Positions 13,501 through 25,145 of a DNA stretch of 64,000 nt are shown here, piece by piece. Every line of letters begins with the position of its first letter. Position 1 is the first letter of the stretch. This DNA is from Watersipora subatra (lineage: Eukaryota; Bryozoa; Gymnolaemata; Cheilostomatida; Watersiporidae), in contig NC_088714.1 in the NCBI RefSeq assembly GCF_963576615.1, forward strand, positions 30,289,143-30,353,142, in the 5' to 3' direction. The notes under the pieces are model-generated. The model was not told the DNA's origin, searched no databases, and was given only the letters and a program-made list of their open reading frames with translations. Position numbers and translations under genes: made by a program.

Positions 13501-16500
13501 GGTATCCGATACAGCGCGTCTAGTAAGCGGGGACTGAAGAAAGTACTTTTGGAGATTGATGAAGATTCTGGAAATAGCTAGAGGCAACCGACGCAACAAA
13601 CGAACAGCTCAATGGCTCACAAGAATAATACGCGCAGGAGACTTTCACAATATACAAATAATGCACTTACGATACCAGTGGTTTCATAAATAGGCTAGGC
13701 CTGGAGTACCGGGTAGAACTAATATGGTGCCATGTTTAAGCTCCGGCAATATCCAAATACTCTTCCATGATGTTAATGATAGAGATGCACTACGCTTTAA
13801 TTGAATTCCTAAAGATCTGCAAATACTTTTGACAGACAACCACGACGGCAAAGAAACACTCGCATATGACACAACTTTCTCATAATCACATTCAGAGTCA
13901 TGCTGTTGTGTTACCTGCTCCCTTGATTAATTTGTAGTTTTTTAATGTTGCGCTCATCGCCTTGCTAATAATGCTTGGTATTTCTGGTTATAACCATCCG
14001 TGTTGTTATTGTGAAATAGTACGCAGAATAGCACCATGGTAACTCGAAACCTCAACATCGTTCCCTCAGATCTCTATGTTAGGTATTTGCATCCAAATTG
14101 CTCATCTGTCAGCAACGACATTGGAAAAGTCCTAGAAGAAACTAGAGAAAAAACCCACACAACCTAACGCGCCATGAACCTAAACTGAATGAAGTTAACG
14201 CGATGATATGGTATAGTCTATTATTTTGTTTAAATTCACATTTTAGGCAATCCAAATTAACTCACAACTAATGACAGATAGTCATAGTTACTTGCGAATT
14301 GCTTATTGACCGAGTCTGGTCTTTTGGCTGTACCGACAGTTCCGAGTAGTCATTAGCTTGTCATTCTGTTAACCTTTTAGCGTTCGAGTCATACCAACAA
14401 GTCCTCGGAAAGACATCTGCCTGATGGGTATTGCTAGAAACGACACCTAAACACACCTAGTACCATCTTACGCCTACTTTATTTTGTCACGAAAATAGCT
14501 GAAGGAGACTGAATGTAGCAAACAGAGCATGACACCGAGAAGAAACTCAGTCAAAATTTTTAAGGAATATGTATTTACCATGCTTACGTGTATAACTTAA
14601 TACTTTCGCTAACCATAATGACTTTTATCGCAACAAGTCTCTAGAATAAAGTAAAGTCTAGCAATGAAATAATTTTGCCCAAGCTGTTACATTATTCAAA
14701 GCAACAACCCCGGTCATCCTACCAATAAAAACGGAATGACCGCCACCACCCGGTTCGAAAACCTCGACACATTTATTCAACTAAGCAGTAATGAACTATC
14801 ATAGACAACCTGATAAGCGTAACTCATCTCTTTAACTCTCGCCTTAGAAACTCTACGGGTCGCTTTCTATACCTTGATGGATGCCTTGCAGAGCACAATA
14901 GAAGGTGAGGGCTATGAGGCGATATTTGGAAGAATGGAATGGAGGTATCCGATACAGCGCGTCTAGTAAGCGGGGACTGAAGAAAGTACTTTTGGAGATT
15001 GATGAAGATTCTGGAAATAGCTAGAGGCAACCGACGCAACAAACGAACAGCTCAATGGCTCACAAGAATAATACGCGCAGGAGACTTTCACAATATACAA
15101 ATAATGCACTTACGATACCAGTGGTTTCATAAATAGGCTAGGCCTGGAGTACCGGGTAGAACTAATATGGTGCCATGTTTAAGCTCCGGCAATATCCAAA
15201 TACTCTTCCATGATGTTAATGATAGAGATGCACTACGCTCTAATTGAATTCCTAAAGATCTGCAAATACTTTTGACAGACAACCACGACGGCAAAGAAAC
15301 ACTCGCATATGACACAACTTTCTCATAATCACATTCAGAGTCATGCTGTTGTGTTACCTGCTCCCTTGATTAATTTGTAGTTTTTTAATGTTGCGCTCAT
15401 CGCCTTGCTAATAATGCTTGGTATTTCTGGTTATAACCATCCGTGTTGTTATTGTGAAATAGTACGCAGAATAGCACCATGGTAACTCGAAACCTCAACA
15501 TCGTTCCCTCAGATCTCTATGTTAGGTATTTGCATCCAAATTGCTCATCTGTCAGCAACGACATTGGAAAAGTCCTAGAAGAAACTAGAGAAAAAACCCA
15601 CACAACCTAACGCGCCATGAACCTAAACTGAATGAAGTTAACGCGATGATATGGTATAGTCTATTATTTTGTTTAAATTCACATTTTAGGCAATCCAAAT
15701 TAACTCACAACTAATGACAGATAGTCATAGTTACTTGCGAATTGCTTATTGACCGAGTCTGGTCTTTTGGCTGTACCGACAGTTCCGAGTAGTCATTAGC
15801 TTGTCATTCTGTTAACCTTTTAGCGTTCGAGTCATGCCAACAAGTCCTCGGAAAGACATCTGCCTGATGGGTATTGCTAGAAACGACACCTAAACACACC
15901 TACTACCATCTCACGCCTACTTTATTTTGTCACGAAAATAGCTGAAGGAGACTGAATGCAGCAAACAGAGCATGACATCGAGAAGAAACTCAGTCAAAAT
16001 TTTTAAGGAATATGTATTTACCATGCTTACGTGTATAACTTAATACTTTCGCTAACCATAATGACTTTTATCGCAACAAGTCTCTAGAATAAAGTAAAGT
16101 CTAGCAATGAAATAATTTTGCCCAAGCTGTTACATTATTCAAAGCAACAACCCCGGTCATCCTACCAATAAAAACGGAATGACCGCCACCACCCGGTTCG
16201 AAAACCTCGACACATTTATTCAACTAAGCAGTAATGAACTATCATAGACAACCTGATAAGCGTAACTCATCTCTTTAACTCTCGCCTTAGAAACTCTACA
16301 GGTCGCTTTCTATACCTTGATGGATGCCTTGCAGAGCACAATAGAAGGTGAGGGCTATGAGGCGATATTTGGAAGAATGGAATGGAGGTATCCGATACAG
16401 CGCGTCTAGTAAGCGGGGACTGAAGAAAGTACTTTTGGAGATTGATGAAGATTCTGGAAATAGCTAGAGGCAACCGACGCAACAAACGAACAGCTCAAAG

Positions 16501-17370
16501 GCTCACAAGAATAATACGCGCAGGAGACTTTCACAATATACAAATAATGCACTTACGATACCAGTGGTTTCATAAATAGGCTAGGCCTGGAGTACCGGGT
16601 AGAACTAATATGGTGCCATGTTTAAGCTCCGGCAATATCCAAATACTCTTCCATGATGTTAATGATAGAGATGCACTACGCTTTAATTGAATTCCTAAAG
16701 ATCTGCAAATACTTTTGACAGACAACCACGACGGCAAAGAAACACTCGCATATGACAACTTTCTCATAATCACATTCAGAGTCATGCTGTTGTGTTACCT
16801 GCTCCCTTGATTAATTTGTAGTTTTTTAATGTTGCGCTCATCGCCTTGCTAATAATGCTTGGTATTTCTGGTTATAACCATCCGTGTTGTTATTGTGAAA
16901 TAGTACGCAGAATAGCACCACGGTAACTCGAAGCCTCAACATCGTTCCCTCAGATCTCTATGTTAGGTATTTGCATCCAAATTGCTCATCTGTCAGCAAC
17001 GACATTGGAAAAGTCCTAGAACTAGAGAAAAAACCCGCACAACCTAACGCGCCATGAACCTAAACTGAATGAAGTTAACGCGATGATATGGTATAGTCTA
17101 TTATTTTGTTTAAATTCACATTTTAGGCAATCCAAATTAACTCACAACTAATGACAGATAGTCATAGTTACTTGTGAATTGCTTATTGACCGAGTCTGGT
17201 CTTATGGCTGTACCGACAGTTCCGAGTAGTCATTAGCTTGTCATTCTGTCAACCTAGTGTTCGACTTGTGCCGGTTTGCGTACTTGTCATGCCCATGTCT
17301 ACAACTTACTCAATACTTTAGTTAACTATAATGACTTATTGTAGCAGTATCTATAAGGAAAGTTTAGCTA
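4587..17370. repeat. macrosatellite array, nine tandem 1.44-kb units
   Basis: Using the landmark GAAATAATTTTGCCCAAG, units run 4587-6013 (1427 bp), 6014-7456 (1443), 7457-8899 (1443), 8900-10339 (1440), 10340-11782 (1443), 11783-13225 (1443), 13226-14665 (1440), 14666-16108 (1443) and 16109 to about 17370 (shortened, edge unit). Internal units look about 98-99% alike by eye. Unit 1 lacks a 15-bp segment near 6185 of unit 2, and units 4 and 7 share the same 3-bp deletion. The unit holds a small hairpin (CGGTCATCC ... GGAATGACCG). It has no long frame: only minus-strand frames of 62 and about 72 codons recur, with no recognisable domain. No rRNA, histone, snRNA or tRNA gene was recognised in it. 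Confidence 0.97.
4744..5220 (-). other. recurrent minus-strand short frames of the satellite unit
   Basis: Every unit repeats two minus-strand frames. One is 62 codons (start MSYASVSLPSWLSVK; 5032-5220 in unit 1). The other is about 72 codons (start MLRRLPLAISRIFINLQ; 4744-4947 in unit 1). Their preservation follows from the near identity of the units and is not evidence of selection. In the diverged unit at 17.4-18.4 kb the 62-codon frame is not kept intact, and the other survives only as a partly alignable frame (17550-17738). The substitutions seen between units include replacements (E/K and K/E). I regard them as non-coding or as relics of an old mobile-element frame. Confidence 0.4.
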
Positions 17371-18460
17371 TCAAGTATTTTCGCCAAGGTCGTTACTTTA
17401 TCTAAAGCAACAACTCCGGTCATCCTCCTAATTAAAAACTGAGTAACCACCACCCTTCCATTCGGTAACTTGGACAGTTTTTTCTAAGCAAGAAAAAACT
17501 CGTAATTTACCTAATTAGCTTGACTCATCGCTTATCTTGAATTCTCGCTTCAGTTCTTTATGGGTTGCTTCGTATTCCATGATGGATTCTTTGCAGAGCA
17601 ACAAAAGGGGAAGACTGAGGCAATATTTGGAAGAATGGAGGTATCTGATACAGCGTGTATAGTTAGCAGGGACCAAAGAAAGGACTCTTGGAAATTGACG
17701 AAGATTCTGGAAGTAGCTGGAGACAACCAATGCAACAAACGAGCAGTTCAATGGCTCACAACAATAACTTAGGATATCAGTGGTTCAGAGATAAACTATG
17801 ATGGAGAATACGGGTTGAACTCGTGTGCTGCCATGTTTAAGCCCCTTGCAGTATCAAATCATTATTTCATGATAGTAAAGATAGAGGTTCGTTATGTACT
17901 AATTGAATTTCTAAGGATCTGCTAATACTTTTGGGGGACATCTACGATGGCAAAGAAACACTCGACATGTGACAACTTTCTCATAATCACATTCAGAGCC
18001 ACGCTGTGGTTACCTGCATCTTTATTACGTTGTAGTCTTTCAATGTTGGCCCATCGCCTTGATAATAATGCTTGGTATTGCTGGTTTATATCTCTCGGTG
18101 ACGTTATTGTGGAGTACCACACAGAATAGTACCACTGTGACTCAAAACCTCTACATCACTTCACACCCCCTATAATCTCCATGTTGAGTATTCGTAGTTA
18201 ATTACTCATCTCTCAGCGGTAGTGTTGGGAAAGTCCTAGAAGATACTAGAGAAAAACCCACACAGAATTTAAAGCGCCCTAAACTGAATGAAGTTAACGC
18301 GATGACATGTTTTAATGCACTTATTAGACTACCGAAATCAACTCAAAACCCATGACAAATATCGTCAGTTACTTGAGAATTGCATATTAAACGATGTTGG
18401 TCTCATCGCTGTACCAACAGTTTTGAGTAGTCTTGAGCTTATCATTCTGCTAATCAATTT
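17371..18460. repeat. diverged terminal satellite unit
   Basis: This segment aligns by eye to the 1.44-kb unit through most of its length. Examples are the GCAACAACTCCGGTCATCC block, the CACTCG...GACAACTTTCTCATAATCACATTCAGAG block and the GTACCAACAGTTTTGAGTAGTC block. It carries many substitutions and indels and is shorter, about 1.09 kb. It is much more different from the array than array units are from each other, as expected for an edge copy that escapes homogenisation. Minus-strand frames at 17515-17751 and 17922-18122 are only partly shared with the array. Confidence 0.85.
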
Positions 18461-21400
18461 TGCTTTTACTCCTGTTCTTTTCCAATAAATATTTACAGGC
18501 AACACTACAATCGTTGCTTCTAAATGGTTTTTAATGAAAAGCACACAATAGGCAACAACTTCTTTGTGCAACAAGACGTCTAAGTTCCTGGGCAATGGGA
18601 ATCAGAAATAGCTTGTAGGAAAATGGGAGTTTTAGCCAGGCATAAGAAGAGTGCAGTGTTTAACAGTTACGCACCCGAGTATTAACCCCAAGATGGTTAT
18701 GCATGTGAGCAACAGTATGAGTATCCTCACTAAAAAATAGCTCATACCAAGTAATTGACCTCATTCATAGTTTGTTCGAGAGTAATTGACAGGAAGATAA
18801 GCCAACATCACCGGCATATGGAAGAAACATGAGGATGATGAGCTGTTGGGTTGCTCATGGCGATATAGTTGACTTTTGAACTGAATATGCGGAGGCTCTA
18901 ACAAATGACATACCGCATGAACCCTCAGCAATTTTAGTCTAGCTGAAATCAGTTATTAGGACAGTAAGAGTGATAGCTGTATAGCTGTGCTTTAACGAGC
19001 AAAGCCATGCTAGAGATGTTACCAATCATGTGTCACCAGATCAATCTAGCTACTAGAACAATGAGTTCCACAAAACGGCAAACAAGATGTGAAATCGACA
19101 GACTGTCAATTTCACAAGCACCTTCTACATGTAGCTACCAGGTAACGCAATATAAAGTGATGCGTTAGCGACAAGCTGCCATAGGAAATTGCAGAAATAA
19201 GGATAGAAGAATATGCCGTTCCGATCGCACATGGAGTTACCCCCAAGGAACCGTACTTGGGCAGATGGAACATTAACGTGACAAGCTAGCAACTATCAAC
19301 TTCAAATGACGAGAAAATGATAGGACAAAATAGTAGTTAGATGGATGCAAGAAGTACAAACAATTAGGATAAACACTCCAACCGGGTATGAAGTGTGAGT
19401 AACTCATAAAAGACAGTGTTGGTAACAAGTTAATAGCTTTCCAGTAAGTATTGCGAAATAGAATAAGGGTAGTGTCAGGAGGTTGGTGAAGTAATTGGCA
19501 GCCGTCAATGTGACAACAAAAAGCAATTATTCAGAAACTCTAGTTGAAATCATGCAAAACCAATACACAGCAGTGCAAGTGTGGAGATACCAGATCTAAA
19601 ACATTATTAAAATGAGGCAGTACATTTGAAATAATGCGAGTCACTGAGCTGCATGAGCAGATGGACAGACTTCTAACAGTTTGGCTCAGATAGCATTGAA
19701 TGCAGTTTGATGGATAGGGAAGAGCTGGTATAATTGAAAATGGCAGTGATAGCAGTCTGAGAGTTAGCCATGCAAAACCAGTACACCCAATTGACCTACG
19801 GATGGATCAACATCAAAACAGCGTAATTCACAACAGGAAACAAGCGAGGTTTAATCAGATAGCTGTGATAATCTCACAGCAAGTTGTAAGAAACGACACA
19901 GTAGGCAGCCAGCCCCCAGCTAATAAGCGTTGTTTACTACAGGTACACAACAAATCACTTCTTATCTTGTAAGTCAAATAGCTTCATTATGAAAATGTAG
20001 CCCTGTAAACAATCCTGGCATGGTCTCAAGCAATTAGTCTGCAGAAAAGGCAAGCTGCAAATCTTGTCACAGCACTTCAGGTACCACTGGCAGAGAATTC
20101 ATTTTTTCAACATAAAGAATTGGTAGTGGATTAAGGATAGTCAGAGGAAACTCTCGTGTGCCAGAAACAAATAGGAACAATGAAATGGTTGAAATTGTGA
20201 AGGTATTTTCCGATCACACATGGAGCCGATTCCAGGGACCGTACTTCACCATTATTTACAGGTTGCTATAAATTCTACTAAAATTAGTGCCGATTGCAAT
20301 GCAAAAAGCAGCCTCAATTTAGAGAATAGAGCACATGGCCAGTGGTTTGGAGATGGTTACGCAACGTAGCTCAGCTACAGCAGCATGGTGGCAGACAGAG
20401 TGAAGGTTAAACAGCTTTTCAAATGTAGGAGCATATTTGAAGTCTTCATGGGTGAAAACTAGTGACAAATAGCCAAGGAAGGTGCAGCAAAACAGCCCGA
20501 TTCAATATGAAGTCAATGAGCATAGAAATGAGCACAAGGACTTGCAAGCACAAGAACTATCGGGCAGACAATTAGTACTGAGCAGGATAACTTGCCTATC
20601 ATGTAGTACGTAGCAAGACAACTCATATATTAAAAACGTGGAACAAAGAACAAACTAGTCACACCACAACCAACAGTTATGCAAATTCATATAGGCAATG
20701 GTTGTTGTAGCAAGTTATAAGAGATCAGCGAAAACACCACTAAGGATGAAAGCAATGTTTGAGTTTGGCAACCGCAAGTCAAGGGCTAAGCAATTATTTG
20801 GATCGGCAAGAATGCAGCTCAAGAAAAGGGAACTGATAATGGTATAGCAAGTAGATATTAAACAGAAACTGAAGACAAAGATATACAGAACTATACAATG
20901 TACAAAAGGCTGACTTGCCAGTCATGGATCTCAGCTGCATTTCTTAGGAAGAGGTCTATGGCAGAAGAGAAAAGGGCAACATGACGAGATTAATGGCTGC
21001 ATGAACAGCAAGTAAACTATCTACAGCTGTACTACAAGTTTTAAAGTCATCAATAAACAAATAGATAGTTGCATCTAAAATACATGTTCACGTCACTCAA
21101 TAAGCAAATGGATGGACACACAGAACAATGGTATCATTAAAGGAAACAGTGAAGCATAATTGAATACCGAGTCAGTGTTATGAGAAGACAGAGTATACCA
21201 AGGTAGTTTTTTGTCATTCGTCTCATCAGTAGACTGCAAAAAAGGCATGCTAGTTTGAAGTGAGCTAGCAAAAGCAAGAACCAAATATTAGTGGAATGGC
21301 CAAGTCTCGCGAGTAAATATGGACCAAGGAAATGCAACACAATTTGCATTTATGATTAATACCTGACATTGGTAAAACTGATCAAAGTCACAAGCACTTC

Positions 21401-21740
21401 CAAAGCAGGCATACTTCTGTTTGCCATAACCAATACTAAAAATTAGCTACTGGAAATGAACAAAGGCAAACAATCCCAAATAGAGCATTGGTTAGTTAAT
21501 TCAAATTTATAAACAAACAGTCTTTGTTATAAGGAATATACATGTATTGAAGAAAGCGTAACTGTGACAGGAGATAGCTAGACTGCTTACAATAGCTAAT
21601 CATGCGGGTCAGAAAAGCTGTGCAATAGGAACATATGGAATGTGAAACAAAGAGCGATGTTCTACTAAGTAGAACTGGGTAAAAAACCGGCAAACAAAAC
21701 AGAATGAAATAAAGACAGTGGAGAGTGACCATAAACTTAC

Positions 21741-21818
21741 TGAGTTTATAATGGTACTCTCAAGATTTCCGATCACTCCACGGGACCGTACATCCATCAA
21801 TTTGAAAATTTCATATCG
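21741..21818 (-). other. candidate minus-strand exon, unknown transcript
   Basis: On the minus strand an acceptor (ACAATTTCACAG) is followed by 78 open bases and a strong donor (CTCA|GTAAGT). Read in phase 0 it gives 26 codons including FKLMDVRSRGVIGNLES. It contains one copy of the recurring GTACGGTCCC ... GATCGGAA motif. The family is unknown and the exon could be non-coding. Confidence 0.3.
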
Positions 21819-22854
21819 CTGTGAAATTGTCACTCTGTGTACTTCACATCATATTAATTACTTAACCTAGCCATTTCAGGATAGACAGAAGGCACACAAA
21901 GACAAGAAAACATTTGAACTAAAGGATTGTTATCACAGATATAGTTATGAGCAGCAAACGGCACTAGTAGCAGCCAGCAAGATGTAGATATATAAAAAAT
22001 AATCAGCGTGACAAGAGTCTAAACACAGGAACAGTGACACATGCAGAATTGCAAGGCTATCCCGATTAATTGTTGAGAAAATCAGCAAGATATATCGTAA
22101 GAGACAGGAACAGCGGCAACTACTAATGGGTGAAATGTTGGCAAATGCAATATTAGAATACTTATGTGTTGGCAACCATTCCGATCACTCATGAACCACC
22201 TAGCTCAAGGGACCGTACTTCTGGACCAAGTGTTACACAACTCTGCAGCAGCTCTATTCTTGTTAGACGATACAACATCAAAGCAGCAGCCAACAGCCAT
22301 CTACTTCTTATGGTAACTGATAGGGGTTTGTGTTCACATTCTAGAAGCTTGATGCTGATCGCGTTCAAGCACAACAGCTAGACAGGGTGTTCCTTTGCGT
22401 TAGCTATGAAATAGAGTTAACCAAAAACAATCCAAACAAAGTGAGAGTGAAAAAGATTTGTCCTCAGTGGAAAGCTATAAACCATGTGACAATTAAATTT
22501 GCATGCAGAAGGATTATCAGATCATACACACAGGGGTTGAATAGCCTAAAACTTACATGGTGGCCAAGCGCAATGATGATCTATTCTACCGCCATATAAA
22601 TTAAAGAGCTAGGATATCGCAGTTGATACCAGAAACTGGGTGTTGCAAAGCACGAGGGTGTTATAATTGTGACCGACAGCATTGGTAAGTGAAAAAGCAA
22701 TCAGCTGATGCAATCCATAATGTAAGCCTATAGTAAAAAGTGCAGCCACAACTAAGTCAATCAAACTTAGAACATGAAAGAAAATTAAATTTGACGAAGT
22801 AGCATGGAACACTCATTAGAAGTATCATAGCGAAATAGAATATGCGCGCTTACT

Positions 22855-22889
22855 GCTATCGTAACAGTCTAGCAATGTGGAAACAATAC
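22855..22889 (-). other. candidate small minus-strand exon
   Basis: A 35-base segment is flanked on the minus strand by a good acceptor (TTCACATTCAG) and a donor (GTAAGCG). It lies between the promoter-like cluster at 23.6 kb and the candidate exon at 21.7 kb. There is no protein evidence; splice signals alone support it. Confidence 0.22.
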
Positions 22890-23529
22890 CTGAATGTGAA
22901 TGTCAAAGACAAGATTAGCCCCTATGTCGATGGAAGAGTGAAGCAAGAAGAGAGAACCAACAGGTAACCCCTAGTAAACAGAACCAGAAGAGGGATACTT
23001 GCTACCCTCCAACTAGTTATCATCCGCCATAGATGTGACAGAACCTTTGGGAGATTCTGAGAGCGATGAACACAAAACACTGCGCCTCATACTGTTCATG
23101 TAGATGAGAGGTGGTGGCTATGCACACGGACGACACATTTAACATCCTCGCCAGCCTAGAATTAAATAAATAAGCCCAATATACCCTTTTCAAGTTTAGT
23201 AAATTAGTCCAACTACTAGTATAGCTACTGTGGGATACTTTGAATAAAAGCATATAACATAAAAAGCTGAAAAATGGATGACAACCCAAACTATCATTCA
23301 CATTGCAACTAAAATGGTTGGGTTCGTACCTAATTGTCAATACATTCTTGCGATCAAACCAAAAACAGCTTGGATCATTTGTTATAATTAACAAAAACTT
23401 GACCACAAAAAGGTTTTTAAGAGGCAATGTAAAGATACCTAATTCCAAGAAACTGTTAGGTGAAGTTCTCTAGCATGAATACTGCTAATATGCGTAACAA
23501 GCTAGCTCCTAACGTTACAACAAATCACG

Positions 23530-23620
23530 AACTGACACAGCAATTGTCAACAACAAGATGGCGTGAACGTGACGCAAATATAGCTTTACGTCACTCTATA
23601 TAACAGCTACGCGTAAGATA
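23530..23620. promoter_or_regulatory. promoter-like cluster: CRE-like, TATA-like and YY1-like motifs
   Basis: Within about 90 bp there are a YY1-like AAGATGGCG, a CRE-like GTGACGCAA, a second CRE-like TTACGTCA and a TATATAA. CpG is locally denser than in the flanks. On the minus strand the order CRE then GCCATCTTG would suit a start site reading towards 23.4 kb and the splice-like sites beyond. The motifs are seen in the sequence; promoter function is inferred. Confidence 0.3.
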
Positions 23621-24450
23621 TTCGTGCGTTTGTAAAAGAATTATATCAGTTCAACTTTGAAATATTTAAAAAATACAGTAAGCAAATTAAAAATATATAA
23701 AAACTTAGATATATAATTGCAAAAACGTTTGTATTAATAAACTCTTTAAATTGTTTTATAACTATTACAATGCGCATTTACATTGTTTAGTAAGGGATGA
23801 GGCATTCCTCGCAATCGGCGTGATAACGAGGCTGTGGGCACTCGAAATATTTGCAAAGGTAGAAAACTCCCATTATTATTTACGATGAATTCATAAGATT
23901 GTTTTTCTAAAGAATAACAAAATCTTGTGAGTGACATTACAATAACTATACTGCAGTTTTTGAAAAAAAAACAGCAAAAAGCATCACAAAATGATATGTT
24001 AATAATGTTCATTGACGAAATAATTATACTAACTGAAAATAAAACAGTACTCACAGGGAAATTTTTCTTAAAACAGTGTGATCGATTATATAATATAGGT
24101 CCATATATTTATAGAACACAAGCTTTAGATTTTATTTGACACCTGTGTGACCTGTAAAGTCTACACACGATAATGTGAACAAAACAAGTATGTTGATATC
24201 ACAGAGTACTTGACTTTTTAAATTATCACTCTGATAAAACTTTCCTCAAAATCCAATACTGAAATATAAGACTTATTATTCAAGTGACGTTATGTACAAA
24301 ACAAATAATCGTGGGATGGTGCTAAATAGTGAAAAAGTAGCCAAAAGCCTTGTAAGATTTTATCAAGGATGGATTATTCCAATATCTACTGTGTTATTCA
24401 GCTCCAGCTTGGTATAGCTATGTTTCACTACAATCAAAAGAGCTACTGGA
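23621..24450. other. AT-rich, no gene recognised
   Basis: This is very AT-rich sequence with two short overlapping opposite-strand frames (23746-24054 minus, 23927-24139 plus) that share no recognisable domain. No repeat unit or RNA gene was seen. Confidence 0.4.
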
Positions 24451-24456
24451 GAGGCA

Positions 24457-24762
24457 TTGCAGCCTCTGTTTACGTATCATATACCCATAGATACTATCCA
24501 TGGCTCCATATACTCCTCGTCTCCCATGTCCTATACTGAGCGATTGTATACAACAAACATTACAGAGCTAAACACTTATCTAGAGTTGATTCGTACAAAT
24601 TATTTGGTCAAGGTCAAACACACTCCACAACATCGTTTAACATGTCATATCCCTACTTGCCAGTCCTCCAGGTGTCTCTGCAAGAGATTGAGTAACATAT
24701 TTGATACGCCCTGCTACACTACTCTGATGAGCAAATCAACATTTTATTGTTTCCTTCATTGA
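24457..24762 (+). CDS. unassigned 101-codon open frame with nearby poly(A) signal
   Basis: The frame encodes a Cys-, Thr- and Tyr-rich peptide with no domain I recognise. A poly(A) signal AATAAA lies about 60 bases after its stop, near 24824, and a pyrimidine-poor CATTGCAG precedes it by a few bases. It could be a last exon, a decayed retroelement piece or chance. There is no supporting homology, so confidence is low. Confidence 0.15.
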   Translation: MQPLFTYHIPIDTIHGSIYSSSPMSYTERLYTTNITELNTYLELIRTNYLVKVKHTPQHRLTCHIPTCQSSRCLCKRLSNIFDTPCYTTLMSKSTFYCFLH

Positions 24763-25004
24763 CAGCGATCACCTCCATCATCATTTCTATGACCTTATAG
24801 GCTTCGTGTATAAATTGTGTCATAAATAAAGTTCATCTTTAAAAATAAACAAAAATCATGTTTAGTTGAAACCATTGTCACCAACCACACTTTTCTCACA
24901 ACTCAAACACATGAAGTACATGCGTATTTTGAGTTTTAATAGCTGATTATGCGGAGGACAAGAAAAATGCTCAAGCAGCGCCTCACTCTTTACAACTGGA
25001 CCAA

Positions 25005-25145
25005 TAATCTTAATCTTTACTATAATAAGAGTTGTGTTCTCTGTCTGGAGCCACACTAAGAGATTACAAAAAAATATTGCTTTCAACGAGATATGAACTC
25101 ACGTATTTTAACCCGGTTGTCTGACACTCTACCACTTGCCCCGAA
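25005..25145 (-). mobile_element. tRNA-derived SINE family, copy 1
   Basis: Read on the minus strand, the head has an A-box-like TGGTAGAGTG and a B-box-like GAGTTCATATC at tRNA-like spacing. The body follows, then the tail CTCTTATTATAGTAAAG. The same tail closes four other copies in this window. The promoter boxes and the shared tail support a tRNA-derived, pol III-transcribed SINE; the source tRNA is not clear. Confidence 0.6.

Larger units (their letters stand above)
18461..23530. other. unassigned region with minus-strand splice-like sites
   Basis: No protein family is recognised on either strand. A 142-codon minus frame at 23020-23448 is the longest but has no known domain. Strong minus-strand donors (GTAAGT type) occur at about 21740, 22555 and 22854, some with fitting acceptors upstream. 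A short motif (TTCCGATC ... GTAC) recurs at 19219, 20208, 21767 and 22179. A minus-strand multi-exon transcript, possibly non-coding, would explain these together, but this is inference. Confidence 0.35.

Noticed and set aside
23020-23448. 142-codon minus-strand frame
   Set aside because: It has no recognisable domain, AT-driven composition and no clear splice context; kept only as part of the unassigned region.
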